A DNA stretch of 64,000 nucleotides from Penium margaritaceum. Taxonomy: Eukaryota > Streptophyta > Zygnematophyceae > Desmidiales > Peniaceae. Under the pieces are notes generated by a model. That model had not been told where the DNA came from. It searched no databases and was given only the letters and a program-made list of their open reading frames with translations. A program made the translations under genes and the position numbers. The stretch spans positions 20,942 through 84,941 of the forward strand of contig SZWC01001161.1 in assembly GCA_023375785.1 (NCBI GenBank). The letters are read 5' to 3'. Below are positions 11,332-23,838 of the stretch, in pieces (within the stretch, counting starts at the first letter, position 1; the number at the start of each line of letters is the position of its first letter).

Positions 11332-12668
11332 TTGATAACTAGTGTTCCCAACCCATTGTTCTCCCCTGTGACCATTTGTGACTCGTGTTATGAGTTTTCA
11401 ACGTTGACAACACACTGTGAAATTCGTTTGGTCATGGTTAGTGACATATGCCTACTTTGGTTTGTCACTGTACATTGTTACCACGCCGTGTCGCTATGTA
11501 TTGAAGGTCTTTGTGCTTTGTAGTTGATAGCTAGTCTTCCCAAACCATTGTTACCCCCTCTGACTATCTGTGAATCGTGTTGTGGGTTGTCAACATTGAC
11601 CACATGAAGTGAAATTCATTGGTCATGGTCAGTGCCATATGCATAATTTGGTTGGTCACTGTGCATTGTAGCCACACTGTGCCACTACATATTAAAGGTA
11701 TTTGTACTTGCTAGGTGAAAACTAATATTCATAAACCATTATCTTCCACTGTGATAATTTGTGACTTGTGTTATGTGTTGTCAAAGTTTACCACACATGG
11801 TGACTTTCTTTGGTCATGGTCAGTGACATGTGCCTACTTTGGTTGGTCATCGTGCATGGTATTCACACCGTGCCAAAACTCATTGAAGGTCTGTGTGCTT
11901 TTTTGTTGATACCTGGTGTTCCCAAACCATTGTTTTCCACTCTGACCATTTGTGACTCGTATTATGAAGTGTCAATGTTGACCACACACAGCGGATTTCT
12001 TTGGTCAAAGGCAGTACATATGCCTACTTTGGTCGGTCATTGTGCATGTTAGCCACACTGTGCTACTTCTGATTGAAGTTCGTTTTACTTGCTAGCTGAG
12101 ATCTTGTATTCCCATACCATTGTTTTCCCCTCTGAATTTTTGTGACTCGTGTTATGGTTGGTGAACGTTGACCACCCATATTGAAATTAGTTGGTCAGGG
12201 TCAGTGACATATGCCTAGTTTGGTTATTTGGTGTGCATATAAGCCACACCGTGCCACTGCGTATTGAAGTTCTTTGTTCTTTCTAGTCGATACATAGGGT
12301 TCCCAAACCATTGTCTCTCCCTCTGACCATTTGTGACTCGTGTTATGAGTTGTCAATGTTAACCACACATAGTGGACTTCTTCGGTCATAGTCAGTGACG
12401 TATGCATCCTTTGGTTGGTCACTGTGCACGCTAGCCACACCGTGCCACTGCTGGTTGAAGGTATCTGTAATTAATAGTTGATAACTAGTGTTTCCAACCC
12501 ATTGTTTTCCCCTCTGACCATTTGTGACTCGTGTTATGAGTTGTCAATGTTAACCACACATAGTGGACTTCTTCGGTCATAGTCAGTGACGTATGCATCC
12601 TTTGGTTGGTCACTGTGCACGCTAGCCACACCGTGCCACTGCTGGTTGAAGGTATCTGTAATTAATAG
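11332..12668 (+). repeat. 7-mer HOR unit with exact M4 duplication (1337 bp)
   Basis: It contains two consecutive M4 copies with a period of 191 bp (for example the private word TTAACCACACATAG at about 12359 and 12550, and GTATCTGTAATTAATAG at about 12460 and 12651). I see no difference between the two copies over one full period, so the duplication is very recent. The exchange lies in the block CCTCTGACCATTTGTGACTC shared by M4 and M5. Confidence 0.93.
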
Positions 12669-13814
12669 TTGATAACTAGTGTTTCCAACCCATTGTTTTC
12701 CCCTCTGACCATTTGTGACTCGTGTTATGAGTTTTCAACGTTGACCACAAACTGTGAAATTCGTTTGGTCATGGTTCGTGACATATGCCTACTTTGGTTT
12801 GTCACTATACATGGTTATCACGCCCTGTCACTATGTATTGAAGGTCTTTGTGCTTTCTAGTTGATAGCTAGTCTTCCCAAACCATTGTTTCCCCCTCTGA
12901 CTATCTGTGACTCGTGTTGTGAGTTGTCAACATTGACCACATGAAGTGAAATTCTTTGGTCATGGTCAGTGACATATGCATACGTTGGTTGGTCACTGTG
13001 CATTGTAGCCACACAGTGCCACTACATATTAAAGGTATTTGTACTTGCTAGTCAGTAACTAGTATTGAGAAACCATTATCTTCCACTGTGATCATTTGTG
13101 ACTTGTGTTATGTGTTGTCAAAGTTTACCACACATGGTGACTTTCTTTGGTCATGGTCAGTGACATGTGCCTACTTTGGTTGGTCATCGTGCATGGTATC
13201 CACACCGTGCCACAACTCATTGAAGGTCCCTGTGCTTTTTAGTTGATACCTGGTGTTCCCAAACCATTGTTTTCCCCTCTGACCATTTGTGACTCGTATG
13301 ATGAAGTGTCAATGTTGACCACACACAGCGGATTTCTTTGGTCAAAGGCAGTACATATGCCTACTTTGGTCGGTCATTGTGCATGGTAGCCACACTGTGC
13401 TACTACTGATTGAATTTTGTTTTACTTTCTAGTTGAGAACTGATATCCCCATACCATTGTTTCCCCCTCTGACCGTTTGTGACTCGTGTTATTGTTGGTG
13501 AACGTTGACAACCCATATTGAAATTATTTGGCCATGGTCAGTGACATATGCCTAGTTTGGTTGTTTGGTGTGCATAGTAGCCACACCGTGCCCCTACGTA
13601 TTGAATTTCTTTGTCCTTTCTAGTCGATACATAGCGTTCCCAAACCATTGTTTCTCCCTCTGACCATTTGTGACTCGTATTATGAGTTGACAATGTTGAC
13701 CACACATAGTGGAATTCTTCGGTCATAGTCAGTGACGTATGCATCCTTTGGTTGGTCACTGTGCACGCTAGCCACACCGTGCCACTGCTTGTTGAAGGTA
13801 TTTGTACTTGCTAG
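12669..13814 (+). repeat. 6-mer HOR unit (1146 bp)
   Basis: A canonical order. M5 carries TATCACGCCCTGTCAC, also seen at 13965 and, as CCCTATCAC, at 39485. Confidence 0.9.
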
Positions 13815-14960
13815 TTGATAACTGGTGTTTCCAACCCATTGTTTTCCCCTCTGACCATTTGTGACTCGTGATATGAGTTTTCAACGTTGACCACACACTG
13901 TAAAATTCGTTTGGTCATGGTTCGTGACGCATGCCTACTTTGGTTTGTCACTGCACATGGTTATCACGCCCTGTCACTATGTATTGAAGGTCTTTGTGCT
14001 TTCTAGTTGATAGCTAGTCTGCCCAAACCATTGTTACCCCCTCTGACTATCTGTGACTCGTGTTGTGAGTTATCAACATTGACCACACGAAGTGAAATTC
14101 TGTGGTCATGGTCAGTGACATATGCATACGTTGGTTGGTCACTGTGCATTGTAGCCACTCTGTGCCACTACATATTTAAGGTATTTGTACTTGGTAGTCG
14201 ATAAATAGTATTCAGAAACCATTATCTTCCACTCTGACCATTTGTGACTCGTGTTATGAGTTGTCAAAGTTTACCACACATGGTGACTTTCTTTGGTCAT
14301 GGTCAGTGACATTTGCCTACTTTGGTTGGTCATCGTGCATGGTATCCACACCGTGCCACAACTCATTGAAGGTCCGTGTGCTTTTTAGTTGATACCTGGT
14401 GTTCCCAAACCATTGTTTTCCCCTCTGACCATTTGTGACTCGTATTATGAAATGTCAATGTTGACCACACAAAGCGGATTTCTTTGGTCAAAGGCAGTAC
14501 ATATGCCTACTTTGGTCAGTCATTGTGCATGGTAGCCACACTGTGCTACTTCTGATTGAAGTTCGTTTTGCTTGCTAGTTGAGAACTGATATTCCCATAC
14601 CATTGTTTCCCCCTCTGACTATTTGTGACTCGTGTTATGGTTGGTGAACGTTGACCACCCACATTGAAATTATTTGGTCATGGTCAGTGACATATGCCTA
14701 GTTTGGTCGTTTGGTGTGCATATTAGCCACGCCGTGCCACTGCATATTGAAGTTCTTTGTTCTTTCTAGTCGATACATAGGTTTCCCAAACCATTGTCTC
14801 TCCCTCTGACCATTTGTGACTCGTGTTTTGAGTTGTCAATGTTGACCACACATAGTGGACTTCTTTGGTCATAGTCAGTGACGTATGCATCCTTTGGTTG
14901 GTCACTGTGCACGCTAGCCACACCGTGCCACTGCTTGTTGAAGGTCTTTGTACTTGCTAG
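13815..14960 (+). repeat. 6-mer HOR unit (1146 bp)
   Basis: A canonical order. The M6 at about 14070-14210 has ACCACACGAAGTG in place of ACCACATGAAGTG, shared with 7020, linking these two units. Confidence 0.9.
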
Positions 14961-15915
14961 TTGATAACTAGTGTTCCCAACCCATTGTTTTCCCCTCTGA
15001 CCATTCGTGACTTGTGTTATGAGTTTTCAACGTTGACCACACACTGTGAAATTCGTTTCGTCATGGTTAGTGACATATGCATTCTTTGGTTGGTCACTGT
15101 GCATTGTGGCCACACTCTGCCACCATATATTAAAGGTATTTGTACTTTCTAGTCGATAACTAGTATTCAGAAACCATTATCTTCCACTCTGATCATTCGT
15201 GACTCGTGTTATGAGTTGTCAAAGTTTACCACACATGGTGACTTTCTTTGGTCATGGTCAGTGACATGTGCCTAGTTTGGTTGGTCATCGTGCATGGTAT
15301 CCACACCGTGCCACAACTCATTGAAGGTCCTTGTGCTTTTTAGTTGATACCTGGTGTTCCCAAACCATTTTTTCTCCCTCCGACCATTTGTGACTCGTAT
15401 TATGAAATGTCAATGTTGACCACACACAGCGGATTTCTTTGGTCCAAGGCAGTACATATGCCTACTTTTGTCGGTCATTGTGCATGGTAGCCACACTGTG
15501 CTACTACTGATTGAAGTTCGTTTTACTTGCTAGTTGAGAACTGATATTCCTATACCATTGTTTCCCCCTCTGAGATTTTGTGACTCGTGTTATGGTTGGT
15601 GAACGTTGACCACCCATATTGAAATTAGTTGGTCAGGGCCAGTGACATATGCCTAGTTTGGTTTTTTGGTGTGCATATTAGCCACACCGTGCCACTGCGT
15701 ATTGAAGTTCTTTGTTCTTTCTAGTCGATACATAGGGTTCCCAAACCATTGTCTCTCCCTCTAGCCTTTTGTGACTCGTGTTATGAGTTGTCAATGTTGA
15801 CCACACATAGTGGACTTCTTCGGTCATAGTCAGTGACGTATGCATCCTTTGGTTAGTCACTGTGCACGCTAGCCACACCGTGCCACTGCTTGTTGAAGGT
15901 CTTTGTACTTGCTAG
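14961..15915 (+). repeat. 5-mer HOR unit (955 bp)
   Basis: One monomer is missing: M5 runs directly into M6 within a single 191-bp monomer (M5 start words, then GCATTGTGGCCACACT and AAAGGTATTTGTAC). The 955-bp length equals 5 x 191. Unequal exchange inside the GTCATGGTTAGTGACATATG region common to M5 and M6 explains it. Confidence 0.92.
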
Positions 15916-17062
15916 TTGATAACTAGTGTTCCCAACCCATTGTTTTCCCCTCTGACCATTTGTGACTCGTGTTATGAGTTTTCAACTTTGACCACACACT
16001 GTGAAATTCATTTGGTCATGGTTAGTGACATGTGCCTACTTTGGTTTGTCACTGTACATGGTTACCACGACGTGTCTCTATGTATTGAAGGTCTTTGTGC
16101 GTTCTAGTTGATAGCTAGTCTTCCCAAACCATTGTTACCCCCTCTGACTATCTGTGACTCATGTTGTGAGTTGTCAACATTGACCACATGAAGTGAAATT
16201 CTTTGGTCATGGTCAGTGACATATGCATACTTTGGTTGGTCACTGTGCATTGTAGCCACACTGTGCCACTACATATTAAAGATATTTGTACTTGCTCATC
16301 GATAACTAGTATTCAGAAACCATTATCTTCCACTCTGACCATTTGTGACTCGTGTGATGAGTTGTCAATGTTTACCACACATGGTGACTTTCTTTGGTCA
16401 TTCTCAGTGACATGTGCCTACTTAGGTTGGTCATCGTGCATGGTATCCACACCGTGCCACAACTCATTGAAGGTCCTTGTGATCTTTAGTTGATACCTGG
16501 TGTTCCCAAACCATTGTTTTCCCCTCTGACCATTTGTGACTCGTATTATGAAGTGTCAATATTGACCACACACAGCAGATTTCTTTGGTCAAAGGCAGTA
16601 CATATGCCTACTTTGGTCGGTCATTATGCATGGTAGCCACACCGTGCTACTACTGATTGAAGTTTGTTTTACTTGCTAGTTGAGAAAGATATTCCCATAC
16701 CATTGTTTCCCCCTCTGACCGTTTGTGACTCGTGTGTTATGGTTGGTGAACGTTGACCACCCATATTGAAATTATTTAGTCATGGTCAGTGACATATGCC
16801 TAGTTTGGTTGTTTGGTGTACATATAAGCCACATCTTCCCACTACGTATTGAAGTTCTTTGTCCTTTCTAGTCGATACATAGGTTTCCCAAACCATTGTC
16901 TTTCCCTCTGGCCATTTGTGACTCGTGTTATGAGTTGTCAATGTTGACCACACATAGTGGACTTCTTCGGTCATAGTCAGTGACGTATGCATCCTTTGGT
17001 TGGTCACTGTGCACGCTAGCCACACCGTGCCACTTCTTGTTGAAGGTCTTTGTACTTGCTAG
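15916..17062 (+). repeat. 6-mer HOR unit (1147 bp)
   Basis: A canonical order. It carries the ACCACGACGTGTCTC M5 variant and the GTGTGTTATGG boundary expansion near 16733. Confidence 0.9.
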
Positions 17063-18208
17063 TTGATAACTAGTGTTCCCAACCCATTGTTTTCCCCTTT
17101 GACCATTTGTGACTCGTGTTATGAGCTTTCAACGTTGACCACACACTGTGAAATTCATTTGGTCATGGTTTGTGACATGTGCCTACTTTGGTTTGTCACT
17201 GTACATGGTTACCACGACGTGTCTCTATGTATTGAAGGTCTTTGTGCTTTCTAGTTGATAGCTAGTCTTCCCAAACCATTGTTACCCCCTCTGACTATCA
17301 GTGACTTGTGTTGTGAGTTGTCAACATTGACCACATGAAGTGAAATTATTTGGTCATGGTCAGTGACATATCCATACTTTGGTTGGTCACTGTGCATTGT
17401 AGCCACAATGTGCCACTACATATGGAAGGTATTTGTACTTGCTAGTCGATAACTAGTATTCAACAACCATTATCTCCCACTTTGACCATTCGTGATTCGT
17501 GTTATGAGTTGTCAATGTTTACCACACATGGTGACTTTCTTTGGTCATGGTCAGTGACATGTGCCTACTTTGGTTGGACATCGTGCATGGTATCCACACC
17601 GTGCCACAACTCATTGAAGATCCTTGTGCTTTTTAGTTGATACCTGGTGTTCCCAAACCATTGTTTCTCCCTCTGTCCATTTGTGACTCGTATTATGAAG
17701 TGTCAATGTTGACCACACACAGCGGATTTCTTTGGTCAAAGGCAGTACATATGCCTACCCTGGTCGGTCATTGTGCATGGTAGCCACACTGTGCTACTTC
17801 TGATTGAAGTTCGTTTTACTTGCTAGTTGAGAACTGATATTCCCATGCCATTGTTTCCCCCTCTGACTGTTTGTGACTCGTGTTATGGTTGGTGAACGTT
17901 GACAACCCATATTGAAATTATTTGGTCATGGTCAGTGATATATGCCTAGTTTGGTTGTTTGGTGTGCATAGTAGCCACACCGTGCCACTATGTATTAAAT
18001 TTCTTTGTCCTTTCTAGTCGATACATAGGTTTCCCAAACCATTGTCTCTCCCTCTGACAATTTGTGACTCGTGTTATGAGTTGTCAATGTTGACCACACA
18101 TAGTGGACTTCTTCGGTCATAGTCAGTGACGTATGCATCCTTTGGTTGGTCACTGTGCACGCTAGCCACACCGTGCCACTGCTTGTTGAAGGTATTTGTA
18201 CTTTCTCG
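17063..18208 (+). repeat. 6-mer HOR unit (1146 bp)
   Basis: A canonical order. The M5 differs from its left neighbour at only scattered bases by eye. M2 has CCTACCCTGGTCGG, the variant that also precedes each insert, announcing the cassette. Confidence 0.9.
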
Positions 18209-19194
18209 TTGATAACTAGTATTTCCAACCCATTGTTTTCCCCTCTGACCATTTGTGACTCGTGTTATGAGTTTTCAACGTTGACCACACACTGTGAAAT
18301 TCGTTTGGTCATGGTTTGAGACATATGCCTACTTTGGTTTGTCACTGTACATGGTTACCAGGCCGTGTCACTATGTATTGAAGGTCTTTATGCTTTCTAG
18401 TTGATAGCTAGTCTTTCCAAACCATTGTTACCCCCTCTGACTATCTGTGACTCGTGTTGTGGGTTGTCAACATTGACCACATGAAGTTAAATTCTTTGGT
18501 CATGGTCAGTGACATATGCATACTTTGGTTGGTCACTTTGCATTGTAGCCACGCTGTACCGCTACTTGTTAAAGGTATTTGTACTTGCTCGTCGATAACT
18601 AGTATTCAGAAACCATTATCTTCCACTCTGACCATTTGTGACTCGTGTTATGAGTTGTCAAGGTTTACCACACATGCTGACATCCTTTGGTCATGGTCAT
18701 TGACCTGTGCGTACTTTGGTTGGTCATCGTTCATGGTATCCACATAGTGTCACAACTTATTGAAGTTCCTTGTGCTTTTTAGTTGATACCTGGTGTTCCC
18801 AAACCATTGTTTCTCCCACTGACCATTTGTGACTCGTATTAGGAAGTTTCAATGTTGACCACACACAGCGGATTTCTTTGGTCAAAGGCAGTACATATGC
18901 CTACCCTGGTCGGTCATTGTGCATGGTAGCCACACCGTGCTACTACTGACTGAAGTTTGTTGACCTTGCTAGTTGGTATCTAGTATTCCTAAACTATTGT
19001 TTCCCCTTTCTGACAATTCGTGACCCATATTATGGGTTGTCAACGTTGAGCACACATAGTGAAATTATTTGGTCATGGTGCATGGTACATGCCTAATCTG
19101 ATTGGTCATTGTGCATGGTAGCCACACTGTGCCACTTCTTGTTCAAGGTCTTTGCACTTGCTAGTCGATAAATAGCATTAGTTTTCTCCCTTTG
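18209..19194 (+). repeat. Pre-insert cassette arm, M5-M6-M1-M2-My (986 bp)
   Basis: Five monomers before insert copy 1. The last, My, is a distinct type (GTTGAGCACACATAGTG, GTACATGCCTAATC) cut off at the insert after TCTCCCTTTGACACC. The arm is 986 bp here and 986, 987, 980, 986, 986, 985 and 986 bp at the other seven copies. This near-constant length is the main evidence that the cassette has one origin. Confidence 0.92.
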
Positions 19195-19703
19195 ACACCA
19201 TGTCGGTTTTTGTTTATTTGTTGCGCGTAGGTGCCTTCACTGGAATACTCCCTCCCACCCCCCCTTGAGGGATGTTCCGTGGACGACCTGGAGGACAGAT
19301 TTGCGACCGCATTATGACACCCCCCTACCCCCCCACGGCTTGGGCTCGAAGGTAGAGTAGAGGTATCACAACGCGGCCGCCACCCCCCCCCAGGTCGCGA
19401 GCCTAGTCTATATTGCACGTACGAGGATTCAAACCCAGGACCTACCGCTCCAGAATCTAACTCTATAAGCACTAAGCCAACTCACATGGTGTTTATATGA
19501 TGTCCAAATGATGTTATAGGAGTTCCTATGGGTAGAGGACATAAACAAAAGGGGTGTACGATTAGAGGGTTGTTCTTAAAATCATGAATAATAACAAAGT
19601 CAGTTTAATCATAAACAATTGACGCGGACGGAATTGCATATTTTGCAACTTTGAGATTGAATAACTTGTCAACCGTTCCTCCGACTGATCAGCCATAACA
19701 AGG
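19195..19703 (-). mobile_element. SINE-like insert, copy 1
   Basis: A non-satellite segment of about 509 bp. Read on the minus strand it has about 190 bp of AT-rich sequence, a tRNA-like promoter (A box TGGCTTAGTGC at 19479-19469, intact B box GGTTTGAATCC at 19435-19425), a G-rich stretch and an A-rich end (AACAAATAAACAAAAACC). The G tract is nine long. A compact G-quadruplex motif lies at 19250-19264, and a GCGGCCGC word occurs only here (19373-19380). It has no TTTT just downstream. No target-site duplication is convincing; roughly 20 bp of monomer seems replaced at the site. Any open frame across it is incidental. A SINE is the best fit; an unrelated element carrying a captured tRNA-like promoter is the alternative. 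Confidence 0.75.
19425..19479 (-). promoter_or_regulatory. Pol III type 2 internal promoter (A and B boxes), insert 1
   Basis: A box TGGCTTAGTGC and B box GGTTTGAATCC, 44 nt start to start, fit the tRNA consensus. The B box differs from GGTTCGAATCC at one base. Acceptor and anticodon stems are not convincing, so this is a tRNA-derived promoter, not a tRNA gene. Confidence 0.7.
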
Positions 19704-20401
19704 AAAGTTGACTACACACAGTGAAATTCTTTTTATAATGTCCAGTGACACAGGCATACTTTTGTTGGTCATTGTGCATGGTAGCCACACCGTGCCACAA
19801 CTTATCGAAGGTCTGTACTTGCTAGTCGATACCAAGTATTCCCAACCCATTGTTTCTCCCTCTGCCCATTTTTTACTTCTATTATGAGTTGTGAACGCTG
19901 ACCACACACACTAAACTTCTTTGGTCATGAGCAGGGATGTATGCCTACTTGGATAGGTCATTGTGCACGGTAGCCACACCATGGTAATACATACGAAAGA
20001 TCTTTGTACTTGCTAGAAGATACATAGTGTTTGGAAGCAATTTCCCCCCCCCCCTCCGACCATTTTGGACTCGTGTTATGAGTTGTGAACGTTGACCACC
20101 CATATTGAAATTCTTTGGTCATGGTCACTGACATATGCCTAGTTTGTTTTATCACAGTACTTGGTTACCACGCCATGTCACTACGCATTGAAGGTCTTTG
20201 TGCTTTCTAGTTGATAGCTAGTCTTCCCACACAATTGTTACTCTCTCTGACTATCTGTGACTCGTGTTGTGAGTTGGCAATGCTGACCACGCATAGTGGA
20301 CTTCTTCGGTCATAGCCTGTGACGTATGCATCCTTTGGTTGGTCACTGTGCACGCAAGCCACACCGTGCCACTGCTTGTTGAAGGACTTTGTACTTGCTA
20401 G
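19704..20401 (+). repeat. Post-insert cassette arm, Ma-Mb-Mc-M4 (698 bp)
   Basis: Diverged monomers found only beside inserts: Ma (AGTTGACTACACACAGTG, ATAATGTCCAGTGACACAGG), Mb (GCTGACCACACACACTAAAC, GAAGATACATAGTGTTTGG), Mc (an M3 start with an M5 end) and an M4 with CTGACCACGCATAGTG. It then leads into a normal HOR. The length is 698 bp here, 698 bp after insert 2 and 703 bp after insert 3. Confidence 0.9.
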
Positions 20402-21547
20402 TTGATAACTCGTGTTCCCAACCGATTGTTTCCCCCTCTGACCATTCGTGACCCGCGTTATGAGTTTTCAACGTTGACCACACACTGTGAAATTCTTTTG
20501 GTCGTGGTTAGTGACATGCGCATACTTTGCTTTGTCACTGTACAGGGTTACCACGCCGTGTCACTACGTATTGAAGGTCTTTGCGCTTTCTAGTTGATAG
20601 CTAGTCATCCAAAAACATGGTTACCCTCTCTCACTATCTGTGGCTTGTGTTGTGAGTTGTCAACATTGACCACATGAAGTGAAACTCTTTGGTCATGGTC
20701 AGTGACATACGCATACGTTGGTTGGTCACTGTGCATTGTAGCCACACAGTGCCACTACATATTAAAGGTATTTGTACTTTCTAGTCAAACACTAGTATTC
20801 AGAAACCATTATTTTCCACTCTGACCATTTGTGACTCGTGTTATGAGTTGTCAAAGTTTACCACACATGGTGACTTTCTTTGGTCATGGTCAGTGACATG
20901 TGCCTACTTTGGTTGGTCATCGTGCATGGTATCCACACCGTGCCACAACTCATTGAAGGTCCTTGTGCTTTTAAGTTGATACCTGGTGTTCCCAAACCAT
21001 TGTGTCTCCCTCTGACCGTTTGTGACTCGTATTATGAAGTGTCAATGTTGACCACACACAGCGGATTTCTTTGGTCAAAGGCAGAACATATGCCTACTTT
21101 GGTCGGTCATTGTGCATGGTAGCCACACCGTGATACTACTGATTGAAGGTCGTTTTTCTTGCTAGTTGAGAACTGATATTCCCATACCATTGTTTCCCCC
21201 TCTGACCGTTTGTGACTCGTGTTATGGTTGGTGAACGTTGACCACCCATATTGAAATTATTTGGTCATGGTCAGTGACATATGCCTAGTTTGGTTGTTTA
21301 GTGTGCATAGTAGCCACACCGTGCCACTACGTATTGAAGTGCTTTGTCTCTTCTAGTGAACACATAGGGTTCCCAAACCATTGTCTCTCCCTCTGACCAT
21401 TTGTGACTCGTGTTATAAGTTGTCAATGTTGACCACACATAGTGGACTTCTTCGGTCATAGTCAGTGACGTATCCATCCTTTGGTTGGTCACTGTGCACG
21501 CTAGCCACGCCGTACCACTGCTTGTTGAAGGTCTTTGTACTTGCTAG
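20402..21547 (+). repeat. 6-mer HOR unit (1146 bp), cassette-type M5
   Basis: M5 has GGTCGTGGTTAGTGACATGC and GCATACTTTGCTTTGTC, the variant that follows every insert. M6-M1-M2-M3-M4 follow in order. Confidence 0.9.
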
Positions 21548-22692
21548 TTGATAAGTAGTGTTCTTAACCCATTGCTTTCCCCTCTGACCATTCGTGACTC
21601 GTGTTATGAGTTTTCAACGTTGACCACAAACTGTGAAATTCGTTTGTCATGGTTAGTGACGTATGCCTACTTTGGTTTGTCACTGTACATGGTTATCACG
21701 CCGTGTTACTATGTATTGAAGGTCTTTGTGCTTTCTAGTTGATAGCTAGTCTTCCCAAACCATTGTTACCCCCTCCGACTATCTGTGACTCGTGTTGTGA
21801 GTTGTCAACCTTGACCACATGAAGTGAAATTCTTTGGTCATGGTCAGTGACATATGCATACGTTGGTTGGTCACTGTGCATTGTAGCCACACTGTGCCAC
21901 TACATATTGAAGATATTTGTACTTGGTAGTCGATAACTAGTATTCAGAAACCATTATCTTCCACTCTGACCATTTGTGACTCGTGTTATGAGTTGTCAAA
22001 GTTCACCACACATGGTGACTTTCCTTGGTCATGGTCAGTGACATTTGCCTACTTTGGTTGGTCATCGTGCATGGTATCCACACCGTGCCACAACTCATTG
22101 AAGGTCCTTGTGCTTTTTAGTTGATACCTGGTGTTCCCAAACCATTGTTTTCCCCTCTGACCATTTGTGACTCGTATTATGAAATGTCAATGTTGACCAC
22201 ACACAGCGGATTTCTTTGGTCAAAGTCAGTACATATGCCTACTTTGGTCGGTCATTGTGCATGGTAGCCACACTGTGCTACTCCTGATTGAAGTTCGTTT
22301 TACTTGCTAGTTGAGAACTGATATTCCCATACCATTGTTTCCCCCTCAAACTTTTTGTGACTCGTGTTATGGTTGGTGAACGTTGACCACCCATATTGAA
22401 ATTAGTTCGTTAGGGTCAGTGACATTTGCCTTGTTTGGTTGTTTGGTGTGCATATTAGCCACGCCGTGCCACTGCATATTGAAGTTCTTTGTTCTTTCCA
22501 GTTGATAGATAGGGTTCCCAAACCATTGTCTCTCCCTCTGACCATCTGTGACTCGTGTTATGAGTTGTCAATGTTGACCACACATAGTGGACTTCTTCTG
22601 TCATAGTCAGTGACGTATGCATCCTTTGGTTGGTCACTGTGCACGCTAGCCACACCGTGCCACTGCTTGTTAAACGTCTGTGTACTTGGTAG
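21548..22692 (+). repeat. 6-mer HOR unit (1145 bp)
   Basis: A canonical order. The M4 near 22460-22680 carries AGTTGATAGATAGGG at the preceding boundary and AGTGAATAAGTAGTG at its end, both reproduced at 37980-38205. Confidence 0.9.
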
Positions 22693-23838
22693 TGAATAAG
22701 TAGTGTTCCCAACCCATTGTTTTCCCCTCTGACCATTTGTGACTCATGTTATGAGTTTTCAACGTTGACCACACACAGTGAAATTCGTTTGGTCATGGTT
22801 AGTGACATATGCATACTTTGGTTTGTCACTGTACATGGTTACCACGCCGTGTCACTATGTATTGAAGGTCTTTGTGCTTTCTAGCTGATAGCTAGTCTTC
22901 CCAAACCATTGTTACCCCCTCTGACTTTCTGTGAATTGTGTTGTGAGTTGTCAACATTGACCACATGAAGTGAAATTCTTTGGTCATGGTTAGTGCCATA
23001 TGCGTAATTTGGTTGGTCACTGTGCATTGTAGCCACATCGTGCCACTACATATTGAAGGTATTTGTACTTGCTAGGTGAAAACTAGTATTCATAAACCAT
23101 TATCTTCCACTGTGATCATTTGTGACTTGTGTTATGTGTTGTCAAAGTTTACCACACATGGTGAATTTCTTTGGTCATGGTCAGTGACATGTGCCTACTT
23201 TGGTTGGTCATCGTGCATGGTATCCACACCGTGCCACAACTCATTGAAGGTCCCTGTGCTTTTTAGTTGATACCTGGTGTTCCCAAACCATTGTTTTCCC
23301 CTCTGACCATTTGTGACTCGTATTATGAAGTGTCAATGTTGACCACACACAGCGGATTTCTTTGGTCAAAGGCAGTACATATGCCTACTTTGGTCGGTCA
23401 TTGTGCATGGTAGCCACATTGTGCTACTACTGATTGAATTTTGTTTTACTTGCTAGTTGATAACTGATATTCCCATACCATTGTTTCCCCCTCTGACCGT
23501 TTGTGACTCGTGTTATGGTTGGTGAACGTTGACAACCCATATTGAAATTATTTGGTCATGATCAGTGACATATGCCTAGTTTGGTTGTTTGGTGTGCATA
23601 GTAGCCACACCGTGCCACTACGTATTGAATTTCTTTGTCCTTTCCAGTCGATACATAGGGTTCCCAAACCATTGTCTCTCCCTCTGACCATTTGTGACTC
23701 GTGTTATGAGTTGTCAATGTTGACCACACATAGTGGACTTCTTCGGTCATAGTCAGTGACGTATGCATCCTTTGGTTGGTCACTTTGCACGCTAGCCACA
23801 CCGTGCCACTGCTTGGTGAACGTCTTTGTACTTGCTAG
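22693..23838 (+). repeat. 6-mer HOR unit (1146 bp)
   Basis: A canonical order, collinear with 38189-39334 at an offset of 15496 bp. Shared rare words include CATATGCGTAATTTGG/CATGATTTTG in M6 and CATAAACCATTATC with GTGATCATTTGTGACTTG in M1. Confidence 0.9.
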
